From Patiria pectinifera (taxonomy: Eukaryota; Echinodermata; Asteroidea; Valvatida; Asterinidae): a stretch of 64,000 nt of DNA. Each line of letters begins with the position of its first letter. Position 1 is the stretch's first letter. Below the pieces are notes generated by a model. The model did no database searches, had not been told where the DNA came from, and saw only the letters and a program-made list of their open reading frames with translations. Below are positions 22,261-33,580 of the stretch, piece after piece. Where the stretch lies: contig CM057148.1 in NCBI GenBank assembly GCA_029964075.1, positions 25,537,916 through 25,601,915 on the forward strand, in the 5' to 3' direction. The translations under genes and the position numbers were made by a program.

Positions 22261-23283
22261 GCATTCCTAGTGTGGACATTCTTTTGTTGTCGTGTTGAGA
22301 AATCTGTCAAAAAAAATCATTTTACTCACACTGTGAAAACTCTTTTAACCCATTTTTTTTCTATGATTCCCTTTTGTGTGTTTCTGTTTATTTTGTCACC
22401 AAGAAATAAGCCCAAAATGACTATAAACCTGTTTTTCAGAGAGGGGGAAACATTGTGTGCTTGAACATGCACACAGCCTTGCGTTCAAGGCAACTTAACA
22501 ACCAAAATTATTTCAACAATTCTGAAAAACAGAGGGAAAAGGTACAATAATATTATAGCTTTGAATACGAAGTTTTAATGTAGGGTTAAAGGGAGCGTGA
22601 GGTGTACAGCTGTATAATGATCAGCGCCCCCTAGTGTAATTTGGTGTCCAACCAGCTGCCCGGCAGCCGCCACCCCCCCCCCCCTCGCCGGCACCTAGTG
22701 TAATGTGATGTCAAACCAGCCCCCCCCCCCTTTTATTGAGAAGGCAAACATGAATTTGTATTGTTAACAATGGTGTAAGTGTCCCCCCCCCCCGCAGAAA
22801 CGGAGTGTCCCGTGCAAATGCCCCCACACCACTGCTGCAGAGACACTTAGTGCAATCATTTTCAATCCCGAGATATTATATTATATAAAGCAAAATGTCC
22901 TTTACGTTTCACCGCCATGTTGTGAGTCCACACGAAGACAGCAAATTGTGCTGAACATTCTATAATCGATATTGAACACAGAAAAAAAGTGAAGTAACCT
23001 AAAATCAATAATTTATTCAGCGATCAACACACACACAAAATCACTGAGAACACCTCTTTATTTAAACACCTTATAATGCATTTGTAAAAAAACGCACATA
23101 ATATGTGACAAAGTATATACATCACTTCTTTGCAAAACAAGTACTGGCAAACAACTTCTACAAAATCTAAATTATTTGTAAGCACATAAATACTGTATAT
23201 TTAAATGGTTGTTGCACCACCGTTGTCACCGATTTCCTAAAGTCACGACGCATTTTTTTTTTTAATTCAAGGTTTTCCAGAAA
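22261..23283. other. Intergenic; 3' flank of histidine-rich gene B on the right
   Basis: C-runs at about 22673-22684, 22720-22729 and 22782-22792. The stretch from about 23040 to 23250 matches 27770-27990, the region 3' of gene C, so it belongs to the gene B/C duplication. The minus-strand AATAAA (TTTATT at 23057-23062) may be the poly(A) signal of gene B. Confidence 0.5.
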
Positions 23284-23692
23284 AATGAGGGCGCTGTTGC
23301 CGTGATGTCATTTCAGGAAGACAATGTTCAGTTTAGGGGTTTTCTGTTCAAACTGTGAACCCAAAAATGTGCTCATTGAAAACATCTGTGAGAAATGTTC
23401 TCTCACTGGCTAACTGCTATGTACTGACACAACGAATCAGCAAAAGAACAGACAATTTACGACAGCAATATATACAATATTCTGGCAACTTGTGGTACTG
23501 ACTTAAACATTGAGGTGTCCGCCTGAAACGGCGTCACACATTTAACTCATGAATATGGATATTGGCATTACTAAAAATGCATCCAATAGCCTTGGAAAAG
23601 GCGAAACCAATATTTAAAATATGATTAAATGGGACACAAAGGTGCATTTTCAAGGACTGTATTAAAGCAATTACATTGCATTGGCCATTTAA
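23284..23692 (+). mobile_element. MITE, family 2, copy 1
   Basis: Shares about 400 bp with 30800-31223 and, inverted, with 31461-31924. Shared landmarks are 'tgtgaacccaaa', 'ctcattgaaaacatc' and 'gacacaaaggtgcat'. The right end reads GCATTGGCCATTTAA, a variant of the family end. It has no ORF and lies in the 3' flank of gene B. Confidence 0.65.
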
Positions 23693-23767
23693 GTGTCCGG
23701 GAAAATGAACAAGAACTGCAGTTCTTGTCATGAGTCTGGTTTTCCAAGGGAGATGCGAGGTTCCTGT

Positions 23768-25452
23768 TTAGTGTGGGTACTGTGGCGGGCCGGGGTAGGC
23801 TGGAGCTGACGGGTACGCAGGAGCAGCTGAATAGGCGGGTGGAGCGGGGTAGGCTACCGGGGGTGGAGGTGCGTGTTGCCCGGTATGGTAGACTGGAACG
23901 ACCACGGGTGGGGCCTGAAAATAACACAAAGGAAAAGGCGATGATTAGATAATTATTTAAAACACTGAATCAGCCACAATCTCTTGTCTCTCTCTTATTC
24001 TTATTTCATGTGTCAAAGATTCATTTTGTACTATATGCGATTCTTGCCTTTTCTTGGCGTGAGGCCTATCTAGGCTGATACTATATAAACAAAAAAAAAA
24101 ATACACACACGCACACCCAAGTGTGTATTTTTCCCTTCAATTCGGGACCACCTATTGTCCCTCTTTTGTTTGTACTACATTGTAACTTTTTTTTAAGAAG
24201 ACCTCCCATATGTTTTGGGCACGAATCCAATCGGGAATTGGGGACACTATTGTCCTCTATTGTTTAACGTCCCCTATTGAATGCAGAAACAAACTCACAC
24301 ACATCTCGTTTTTACTATACTCATGCGGACCCGATCCTTTCCTCTTTGTGTTCCCTTTAGTTTGTACAACAGTTCCCATAAGATTTGTACACGAATTCTC
24401 CCGAGGACTAGTGCCCACGTTCTCGGGCCATTTGAAATCGCACACACCCCCCATTGTCCTAGTTCTTAGTCTGAACGGATAACCAACCCAAATCAGCAGT
24501 GTCCCTGCCGTTTTTATCTTTCAGGGAACTGGGAATCGCTGACCGCAACTGAGATTTAATAGTTAAAGAGAGAAGCAATTTGGGGACAGAGAAGGAAAAG
24601 AAATGTCATCTGTATCATATCCTTTCATTGTGGACTCAATTCAATTCACTGTAAGCATAATAGAGACGACTGGAAAAACGTTTATTATTTAAACGGCGGT
24701 ACTCGGGCGTGAACTCACCTGTACGTGTACAACTGTTGGCTGTTCATGTCGTCTAGACGCCGCTCCGATCGCTGCACCGACCGCCAGACCGGTTACGATC
24801 CCACCGTGGTGATGATGACCATGATGGTGATGGTGATGGTGACCGTGCTGTGAAGCAATCAATTCAAATCACATGTCAGATTTGTATTATCTCCAATCTA
24901 ATACTAGCATTATGAGGCTTGTGTTAAAACGCAGCAGGCAACGATATCCCTGACAACAGAATATCCAGGCCTAAATAAGAGTACCGACTACCATTTTTTA
25001 ATTTATTCATAAGATGGAATTTTGTGTCGGGGTGATGTAAATCAAATTAACTTTTGCTCTCCACCGACGTATAAACACTGTACACTCAGTGTGTTACCTC
25101 CCGAGTAAAACTTGTCTTTTCGGGTTTTTTTCCCAATTTTTAAAGGTTTTTTTTTAAATTGAATTGAACCAGTGGTGAAGCCACGGGGGGGGGGGGGGGG
25201 GTCAGGGGGACAGCCCCCCATGAAACCTTGTCGCCCCCACTGAGGTTTTGAGTTTTTTTAAAAAAAAAATTCATTGATCTACATGACGTCCCCCATGAAA
25301 TGTTCCAGCCCCCAGCGCCCCCCACTGAAAAATTCCTGGCTACGCCACTATATTAAGCCACCTGATTTAACATTTCGTCTTTTTTTTTCTCAAATACTTA
25401 CGTGGTGACCAAAGAGTCCATGTCCGTGATGATGATGGTGATGCAGCGGCAT
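23768..25452 (-). CDS. Histidine-rich small protein B (3 exons, 108 aa)
   Basis: Exons: 25452-25402 (17 codons, MPLHHHHHHGHGLFGHH), 24847-24719 (43 codons) and 23914-23768 (48 codons plus TAA). All junctions are phase 0; donors are GTAAGT and GTGAGT, acceptors CACAG and TTTTCAG. Exon 2 starts with a His/Gly run, then a small hydrophobic helix GGIVTGLAVGAAIGAASRR with glycines spaced four apart (glycine-zipper-like), and ends PTVVHVQ. Exon 3 is rich in Pro, Ala and Tyr with AYPSAPAYP repeats and ends GPPQYPH. No signal peptide is seen. Probably a cytosolic or membrane-associating metal-binding protein; the function is unknown. Flanks and layout show it is a duplicate of gene C. Its promoter module is at 25604-25630. 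Confidence 0.85.
24100..24305. repeat. Dispersed repeat with AC microsatellite (copy 2 at 55990-56140)
   Basis: After an AC-rich start both copies share AAGTGTGT, 'attgtccctcttttgtttgta', 'cctctattgtt' and 'ccctattgaat.cagaa.caaactcacaca'. The type is unknown. It lies in intron 2 of histidine-rich gene B. Confidence 0.6.
25170..25350. mobile_element. Short TIR element (GTAGCCA family), copy 1
   Basis: The ends CAGTGGTGAAGCCACGG (25170) and CCTGGCTACGCCACTA (to 25350) form an imperfect inverted repeat. The interior is G/C homopolymers and CCCCCA words. A similar element is at 30304-30507. A CAGTG start would fit hAT-type MITEs; this is inferred. It sits in intron 1 of gene B. Confidence 0.6.
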
Positions 25453-25603
25453 TTTAGACAAAACAAATTGACGATCAAATATATCAAAGTAAAATATCGG
25501 AATGCGTTCGGTTTGAAAATGATCAGTTATCCGACGCTCTCTCAATTTATGGATGTGGAAATGTTTAATAATAATAGCTTGTCACATGATGATTGCGCGT
25601 TCC

Positions 25604-25630
25604 TACGTCATCACACAAATACGTCATTGG
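25604..25630 (-). promoter_or_regulatory. CRE/CCAAT-like promoter module, gene B
   Basis: Plus strand TACGTCATC, then ACGTCATTGG 16 bp later. On the gene strand this is CCAATGACGT plus TGACGTA. It lies 150-178 bp upstream of the ATG at 25452. The surrounding ~150 bp match the gene C promoter closely. Confidence 0.7.
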
Positions 25631-25639
25631 TTTCTGATT

Positions 25640-27769
25640 GTCGAAGCACCGCGTGACTACAGTTAGGCTATACAAACCAAGAGTACTATTTACATTGGTT
25701 TCTTATCGCAAGGACCAACAATAGTCGCTGACAATGGAAAATATATGCGGGAAAGGTTATTCTAAAAACAGAACATTAGTCACTGTGCTCGTGTGTCTTT
25801 ATAGCCTATTCAACCTACGTTATTTACCAGTGCTCATGCGCACCACGCTTTGAAGCAGACGACAGCGTTTATGTAGTCTGGTTCCCAGACCACAAGAATC
25901 AGACTATTTTTTGATGAATCTCAGGACAGGTAGCTGCCAAGGCACGTGCCCAAAAAGGGAAGGAATGCCTTCAGGTTCCGAAAATGTCCGAGGGGTGCCG
26001 AATGCGTATCGTTGACAATCTTGGCGCCCGGGTATTTTGGGGTATAAGTAGGTTGTATTTATGCCGTGGGTATTAACATTTTCAAAAATGAGTTGATAAT
26101 TAATATTCATTGCTTGCATTAAAAAAAAACTTTTAAATTCAATGACGATTTTGTGCATCAAGTATGCACCCGGATCGTACGAGGGGCGAGCTTTGCTGCG
26201 TCATGTATTATATTTTGGATCTGACAACGGTTACAAAACTCAGCGTGGTCTCCATTTCCGCTTCGCCTGCTATTTGTGTCCCTTACTTTGAAGATTCCAG
26301 CTCAACATTAGTCACTGCTTACAGAAACACACATCTATGATATATGAAGCGTGTGATTTTCTTGCTAATTGATTGGAACATTAATGGTAAACCCAAACCG
26401 GAAACGGAGCCGAGCTTTGAAAAAGGACCATTATGCTTATTTGTTTAGCCATCTGGCGGCTACCTGACCTACAATTTGGACGTCAGGGCGTCAGTGAATT
26501 GTCAGGTGAGGGAACCTGACTAAGTTGATGACACTTGCAGACGACAGAATCTGAGAAAATAAGTAGCAGGGATAATTAACTGGCAGAATTGACAATCGCA
26601 GACATTATGAAAGTGGTTCTTATTGTTTTAAGACTCATCCCTCGCCCACCACCCAAAAAAGAAATATTTCTATCTATAATGCAAGAAGGGTAAAATTGTG
26701 AAACAACCATTATTCTATGCTGTACCCCCTCCCCTCCATGTGCACGTTTTCAGAATCCGCATTGGTAACTGACAAGTCTGTCTGATAAGTGTGGACAAAA
26801 CACAGAGCCATGCACGATTGTTTCCATGGTTAAAATTCAAACTCCACAGCCGACCCTAGTCTCTACCCTGGGTCTGCCTAGCCTCAATTCATGGTTCTTC
26901 CTTACCTTTAGAGGAAAAAAAAATCCGCTTATCCTGTAGCGCAAAATTCCTTGCTTACGGGAAGCATATTTCACGGGTTATGGAGGCATGTTGGCTTATG
27001 CCCATGCGTACTATGGTACATCCTAAAACTGCAAACAGGGTTAGCACATATTATTTTTGCTAGCACCGTTAGTAGTAGCAGAGAATGGTGATCGTAGGCG
27101 CAGAATTCTTTGGTTAACTTATGGGGCCCTGGCCCCAATCCGACCACTGTTGGCTATACCCAGTGGATCGCCCGCAGGCCCTTTCTTTAAAACCATCTTC
27201 ACTTTGCATACTTTGAGCAATGTTTTTCTCATTAAATCATCCTGTCTGGTTAGTAAGTGTCTTTAAAAACTCATTGAGTGCCCCTCTCCTGAAAATGAGG
27301 CCCCTAATCCCCCTCCCTGTAAATGGGCGGCGACTGCAACAAGATGACAGCAACACTTACCCAACAGTTTCAATACTACGGTTGCGGTTTTCATATAGTC
27401 GTTTTTATTGAGGGCGGGATACAAACGTCTTGAAAAAGGCACTCGTACATCCGTGCTGAAATGTAGACAGGTATTTTTCTCCAGACATTTGGCCTCAGTA
27501 AAATCAAATAGTGGAGGGACTTGTTTTTTTTTTGTTTTTTTTTAATCATTGGAGGGGTACGCAAGTGAAAAGAAGGCACTTGAATGGAAAAGGGCAGTCT
27601 TTACACAATATTGCGGTGGCCACCCCCACCCCGCTGTACTAAATGTGTGCCTAATGTCGCAAGTCCACATAAATGTGGCAAAATAACTCTTCTTTTTCGT
27701 TATATATTCGAGAAATCAAAATTAAAACAAGTACACGTAGTTGGTATTTAGTACACTGTTTTTATTCAT
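25640..27769. other. Intergenic between genes B and C, no gene seen
   Basis: AT-rich; short overlapping frames on both strands do not look coding. There are some T-runs (about 27520-27545). The right edge enters the 3' flank of gene C (TTTATT at 27771-27776 is the likely minus-strand poly(A) signal). Confidence 0.5.
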
Positions 27770-28294
27770 CTATCCAAACAAACAAAACATTACCGAAAAT
27801 AAGTTATATAAAACACCTTATAATACATTTTCTAAAAAGCATAATATGTTACGAAAGTATATACAGCAGTTCTTTGCAAAACAAGTACTTGCAAATATAT
27901 TATACAAAATTCCAACAAAAAAATAAGCAAATAAATACTTTATATTAAAGTGGCTGTTGCACGATAATCTACAAAAGGTGTCACCGACTTGTTTGAAGTC
28001 ATAACGCGTAAACTAATTGGTCTTTCGAAGAGACGAAAGTCTAAAGACAAGCACACTTTCTTGAACACAGAATTTGTGGTTTACTTGTTCCAACAAAGTA
28101 CCAGGAGGCAAAACAATGTATTTTTTGCTCATGTAATTTGTTCATATGATAGAAATGACATCTCATAAACACCAGGGACAATACTGAGCAAAAACCCAAT
28201 ATTGAATGTACATCACCTCGACGCAATTTTCATCTTATGAATAGTTTTTTTGCGGTACCCGCTGTTACATCAGATTTGAAACAGTCAGCTGACC

Positions 28295-28345
28295 CCAGCA
28301 AGCTCGGATGTCTGCATTAGTAAGCAGGAGGTCGTGAGTTCGAGT
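28295..28345 (+). repeat. tRNA-like B-box fragment, possible SINE
   Basis: GGTCGTGAGTTCGAGTCC matches a tRNA B-box. No clear A-box is seen upstream. It lies 3' of the gene C stop codon. Confidence 0.35.
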
Positions 28346-28606
28346 CCAGGACGACGCTTGAGTATACGGTGTTTATATAAATAACAGTACGTCGGTGAAG
28401 GGAACAACCCAACATTGATGTGGGATTTTTTTTTTCAATTAAAGCAGAGTGTAGTTCGGCACTTCGGCTGCTCCTTAAAATGTTATCAAGATGTTTACTT
28501 CCGCATTGTGTAAGAAAGATTGTTGTACTTTGGCAAATGAACAAGAAGTGTCCAGTATCACTTCAAGTCTTCAGTCTGGTTTTCCAAGGGAGATGCGAGG
28601 TTCCTT

Positions 28607-29771
28607 TTAGTGTGGGTACTGAGGAGGGCCGGGGTAGGCAGGAGCTGTAGGGTAGGCAGGAGCTGACGGGTAGGCTGGAGCTGACGGGTACGCTGGGGCT
28701 GCTGGTGCAGCCTGTACTGCCGGAGCAGCTGAGTAGGCGGGTGGAGCGGGGTAAGCTACCGGCGCCGGAGGTGCATGTTGCCCGGTAGGGTAGGCCAGAA
28801 CTACCACTGGCGGTGCCTGGCAAAATAACACCAACAAGGAAGAGGCGATGATTAGAGAATTGTCTGATTGTACAGTGGCTGTGCCAAATTTGTTTTAGTT
28901 TTCAAAAACTGAAGGTTTACAGTTTGAACAAGGGATAATATTAAATTGAGGATTGGTCTTTAAAGTAAACGAACGTCACAAACAAATCAAGTTTTTATGG
29001 AAATCGCCAACCACAAGTCAAATCCAAGGTGGAACCAAACAAGAAACAAACAGAGGAGAATATGTTGATATTTTATTCAAAGAGTGAGATGTTTTAAGAC
29101 AGGGTTAAAAAAGATAGTAGAAGGGATATCCTTTCGTTATAAAATAAACATAGATATCCTGCATGTAAAACAAAACGGGGTAATTTGTCCATTGAGGAAA
29201 CAGTAACAAAAACGACTCGGAAAAAGTCTAGTATTTACTAACATGCGTTGAAATGTACTACTCACCTGCGCAGCAACTGCACGTCGTTCCCGTCGCCTAG
29301 ACGCTGATCGAATCGCTGCACCGACCACCAGGCCGGTTATGAGTCCACCGTGGTGATGATGCCCATGGTGGTGATGGTGATGGTGACCGTGCTGCGAAAG
29401 AATCAATTAAAATCAATTGTATCATCTCCAATCTAATCTAGCATACAGAGGTTTGTGTTAAGTACGTCAATTGACTAATCGTTTGAAATAATAAGAGTTT
29501 CCGATATCGTGGTTAGTGGTCAAAATATTCGCAAGGCTTTTTCACTGTTTTCTCGAAAAGTGTAGTATCCACCGAGTTGAAATTTCACAGGTTAGGTTTT
29601 GAAGATTCTTCTTTGGATTTGAGTTTTGTTTTTATTGGAAACAAACGAAGTACATGGTGAGTAAATGATCCTATAATTGTACTATAATAGAGTTTGTCAA
29701 ATTATTACTCAAATACTTACGTGGTGACCAGGGAGTCCATGCCCGTGATGATGATGGTGATGATGCAGCAT
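28607..29771 (-). CDS. Histidine-rich small protein C (3 exons, 128 aa)
   Basis: Exons: 29771-29721 (17 codons, MLHHHHHHHGHGLPGHH), 29391-29266 (42 codons) and 28816-28607 (69 codons plus TAA). Junctions are phase 0 with GTAAGT/GTGAGT donors and CGCAG/TGCCAG acceptors. Exon 2 has the His/Gly run, then GGLITGLVVGAAIRSASRRR and a basic stretch; the second half of the hydrophobic helix is interrupted by Arg, unlike in B and D. Exon 3 has more AYPSAPAYP repeats than B and an extra Ala/Val insert, and ends in the same GPPQYPH. The gene is the closest relative of B: promoter, exon layout and 3' flank all match. The function is unknown; metal binding is inferred from histidine content. Confidence 0.85.
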
Positions 29772-29916
29772 TTTGGAAATTAAATTGACGACCAAAACAA
29801 CACAAGTAAATTATCGGTATACGATCGGTCGAGGAATGAAAAGTTATCCGACTCTCACTCAATTTATGGATGTGGACATGTTAATAATAGCGCGCCCCGT
29901 GACAATTGCGTGTTCC

Positions 29917-29940
29917 TACGTCACGCGAGTACGTCATTGG
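29917..29940 (-). promoter_or_regulatory. CRE/CCAAT-like promoter module, gene C
   Basis: Plus strand TACGTCACG then ACGTCATTGG, 13 bp between cores. It lies 146-169 bp upstream of the ATG at 29771. Same order and orientation as in genes A, B and D. Confidence 0.7.
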
Positions 29941-30303
29941 TTTCCGATTGTAGAAACACCGCGTGACTGCAGTTTGTATACAAGCTCGAGGACTTTTCAC
30001 AAAAGGTCAACAACAATAATATGCGCTGACAATGGATATATATCAGGGAAAGGTCATTCTAAAATTAGAACAGTACTCGCTGTGTTCACCTTTCACATAG
30101 CGGCGTTTACCAAACCACGGGTACATCTGCAGTTCCGCATCGAACCTGGATAAAGAATCATTTTCTGAAGCCCAAACTCGGGGAAAATGTAATATTCCTT
30201 GTCTGTTCGTCCGAGTTCAACGATTTTAAAGATGGAATCGGTACAGTTCTGATGTTTTATATTGTAATTACTTGATGTGCCTTCATGCAGTAAGAGCCAA
30301 TTA
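29941..30303. other. Upstream flank of gene C, no gene seen
   Basis: AT-rich, with GCGTGACTGCAGTT matching the equivalent part of the gene B upstream flank. Nothing else is seen. Confidence 0.45.
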
Positions 30304-30507
30304 TTGGCGTAGCCAAGATGGGGGTGGGGGGTCCTGGGGGAGGGGCACGTCTTTTCCCCCCCCCCACCCCTGCTTTTCGAATTTGCTGCGCTTATGGTGG
30401 CGTGGAAATTTGGGTGAGGTTTTCTTGGGTCCACCATTGGTGCCCCCTTAATGCTTGTGCCCCCCCCCCGGGCCCCCACTGCACAGAAAATCCTGGCTAC
30501 GCTACTG
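30304..30507. mobile_element. Short TIR element (GTAGCCA family), copy 2
   Basis: The ends TTGGCGTAGCCAAGAT and ATCCTGGCTACGCTACT are imperfect inverted repeats. The inside is G- and C-run rich and closely resembles 25170-25350. No ORF. Confidence 0.6.
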
Positions 30508-30799
30508 GCAGTAGGGACACTAGAAGGGTACATGCCTCGGATGGCCTGGGCGTGCCCTATAATACCTCCCCCTTCCTGTTACGCCACTATAATTACACCT
30601 GCCAAAGGATTTGCACGTTTTTGCCTCCCAAAGGAAACGTGCATTCCTGGGTCAAACCATGGGGAAATAAGCCCCTTGTAAAGGGTTCAAACGATGAATT
30701 CTTTTTAGGAACACATTTTGTTCAACTTTCTACTCCTCCTAAATGTATGGAAACTATAAGACAACCCCCTTTTTGATCTATTTTTTTAGAAGTGCACTT

Positions 30800-31223
30800 T
30801 TTTAAAGATTTCAAATGATGCTATTTCAGAAAAACACTTTTCTGTTGAGGAATTTAATTTTCAAATTGTGAACCCAAACTGTTCTCATTGAAAACATCGC
30901 TGCGAAAGGTTTGCTTACTGCCATGGACTGACACAGCAACGATTCACCCAAGAAAAGAAAATTTGAGACAGCAAAATATACAAACTTGTCGCACTTTTCA
31001 TCCTGAAATGGTTGTAACATTGCAGTTTTTGCCCGGAATGACATCACAGTTTTGTTCATGAATATGGAAATTTGCATAAGCAGAACAACAACAGAAGGAC
31101 ACTAAAAAATGGTACATTTAAAATGGCAAAATATAAATTAAAAATAAGGTTTAATGTGACACAAAGGTGCATTTCAAGGATTGAATTTAAACAAAAAATA
31201 CCTTGCATGGGCCCTTCAATTAA
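30800..31223 (+). mobile_element. MITE, family 2, copy 2
   Basis: The right end TGCATGGGCCCTTCAA (31204-31219) pairs with the opposite end of copy 3 (TTAAAGGGGCCATGCA in reverse). The body matches 23284-23692 and, inverted, 31461-31924. No ORF that looks real. Confidence 0.65.
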
Positions 31224-31460
31224 AACGAAACACATTCCTGGATTAATCATTACACGTTGAAACATCCGATCTCATGATACGCTATCACGCGTCCAGTGCT
31301 ACATACATGTTGATAAACAGTAAAACGAAAGCGAAATTCAGGATCTGGCAAGTCTCTTCATAATTGTTATTGGATGTGCAATGACTGTATACCGTGGACC
31401 AGAGTTCGTGTGAATTTATGATGAAATGGGAATTTGAAATATTGTTTCAATAATTATATC

Positions 31461-31924
31461 CGGCAGGGAAGGCTATTTTTAATGCAATCCTAGAAAATGC
31501 ACCTTTGAGTCCAATTTAACCTTATTGTTTTCAAGGGTGTTTTGTTCCCATTTTGTTATGCTGTATCAAATTCCTATATTCATGAGCAAAACTGTGGTGT
31601 CATTCCAGGCAGAAACCTCAACGTTACAGCTATTTCAGCACAAAATGATGCTAGAATTTTGGATACTTGCTGTCGTAAATTTTCTTTTTCTTCTTCATTC
31701 CCCCCCTTTTTTTGGGGGGGGGGGGGATTTGTTGTTGTATCAGTACATCAGTAAGCCAGTGAGCAAAACTTTTTCACAAATGTTTCAATGAGTGAATTTT
31801 GGGGTTCACAATTTGAACAGAAAGCCCCTAAGCTGAACAGTATGAAAATGTTCATACATTTTATAGGGCAGTGGAAAGATGTACATTATGTTCCTAAGAA
31901 AAAATCACTGCATGGCCCCTTTAA
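31461..31924 (-). mobile_element. MITE, family 2, copy 3 (inverted)
   Basis: Reverse complement of copy 2 with landmarks such as 'atgagcaaaactgtggtgtcattcc' on this strand and the end TGCATGGCCCCTTTAA (31909-31924). A G-run at about 31714-31725 interrupts it. Copies 2 and 3 face each other about 240 bp apart and could form a large foldback. Confidence 0.65.
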
Positions 31925-32048
31925 GTTGTTTGACTGAACAGGCCTAGCATAATTTTCCATCTTTGTTTCCCTTTTTCACTACTTAGAGGGTAAGTCAGAA
32001 TGATCTGGACCCAAAATGAAAGAAAATATTTAAAATATGTATTAACAA

Positions 32049-32318
32049 AACAAGTGCAAATGAGATATGTTGTAGGCTTGTATTTTGGACATATTTGGTG
32101 AAAGTTTCATGTTTGTCCATTTTACATCGCGTATACTGATGTGACTATATTGTTTCAATAAATTTGTTGAACAATGGAACCGAAGTCAGAGTGTTTTGGC
32201 GTGTGTTCTTGGCTAGCGCTTTTCATCAAAATGGTACAATGTAGGCTATACACATGGAACTTTCAGAAAATATGACCAAAATACCAGCCTATAACATATC
32301 TCATTTGCACTAGTTTTG
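32049..32318. repeat. Long inverted repeat, ~67-bp arms
   Basis: The left arm 32049-32115 (AAACAAGTGCAAATGAGATA) is matched by the reverse complement of 32251-32318 (starts AAACTAGTGCAAATGAGATA). The arms are roughly 85% alike; the spacer is about 135 bp. It is probably a foldback element; no coding signal. Confidence 0.65.
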
Positions 32319-33580
32319 ATAATTGCTACAAATTGTACCGGGAACACCGGAAACGTTTTTCTAATGCGGTATGGATGTGTCGTTTAGCTTGTCATCATTT
32401 GCGGCATTTAGCTCTCGGAAAGGGGAGCGACAGACATTCGTTTTAGCGCTTATTCCAAAGAATAATGCGATTGGAAAGGAGAGGATTCCCCATGCCACAT
32501 TTCTTTACAGTGTAATAGGGATATCAAAGACTTAAACAAAAAAAGCAAAATACATTCACATGAGTGCAGAGACAGACGGAAATTTGTTTGATATCATTTT
32601 GTACATAATAGTTTATTGCAATACATTTTACAAAGAATGTAGAATGGAATACATACATGTATTTTGTTCACACTTTCGTAGGATTTCAGAAATCCGCTTT
32701 TCATCAAAATAATCATGTTCATAAACATTCAATTTTTCACTTTAAAAGATCAACTTTCCCGGATATTTCGGATATTTGTTAAAATCTTTTGTGTATAACA
32801 TTTACATTGTTTCAACATTATTTGTTAAATGCACAAAGTATTTCAGATAGAAACAAAAGTATGTCGCAAACATTTGTTTACATTGCAATTTCAGAGAATG
32901 CCTTTAACGCAAAGCAAGAACATACCTGGATTCCAGTAAACGTTGAAATGTTGCCGATTAAAGAAACATGTAATAAGGCTAAAACTGAGATGTATCAACT
33001 TATTGTAATAATGGTCCATAAATGAATTTAAACTGAACTTGAACAATTGCAAAAAAAGGTTTCGTGTACAAATATGCCTTCCCCTTTAATTGAAACCTTT
33101 GCTTTCTTTTGTCATTCTTCATTTTCGTATTCCTTTATCGGCCTTAACGACCAAGCTTATTGGTTACATATATATCAAATTGAAGGGAACTTTGAAACTC
33201 ATTCACTGTTGAAAAAAAATGATCATGTCATCGCCAGCATGCATCGTCCAACAAAGAATGCCAGTTGTATTAAAAAAAGAGAGAGAAATATCTACATCCA
33301 TGCATTACGACCATGACCTTTACAACATAACAGAAAAGCTTATCATTCGAGATTGAGGGCAGGTCTTCGTTCATTGGTTATAATTATGCATAAGTAGCAA
33401 TAGTTATGCAGATGTTGCACTGAATTTGAATAACCAAACTTGCCTTGGCGCAGTACGAACGCTCTGCGCATGAGTTGGTAGAAGCGGGGGATTAGAACAG
33501 AATGAAGCCGCGCCCCTTCTGTCCTCGCATTGGAGGTTTTCACTGAAGGTGTTCAAGTCTCGTTAACCGATGATGCGATT
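32319..33580. other. Intergenic 3' of histidine-rich gene D, no gene seen
   Basis: AT-rich. The open frames at 32789-33316 are unlike known proteins and show no codon bias. Part of the right side may be the 3' UTR of gene D. Confidence 0.45.
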
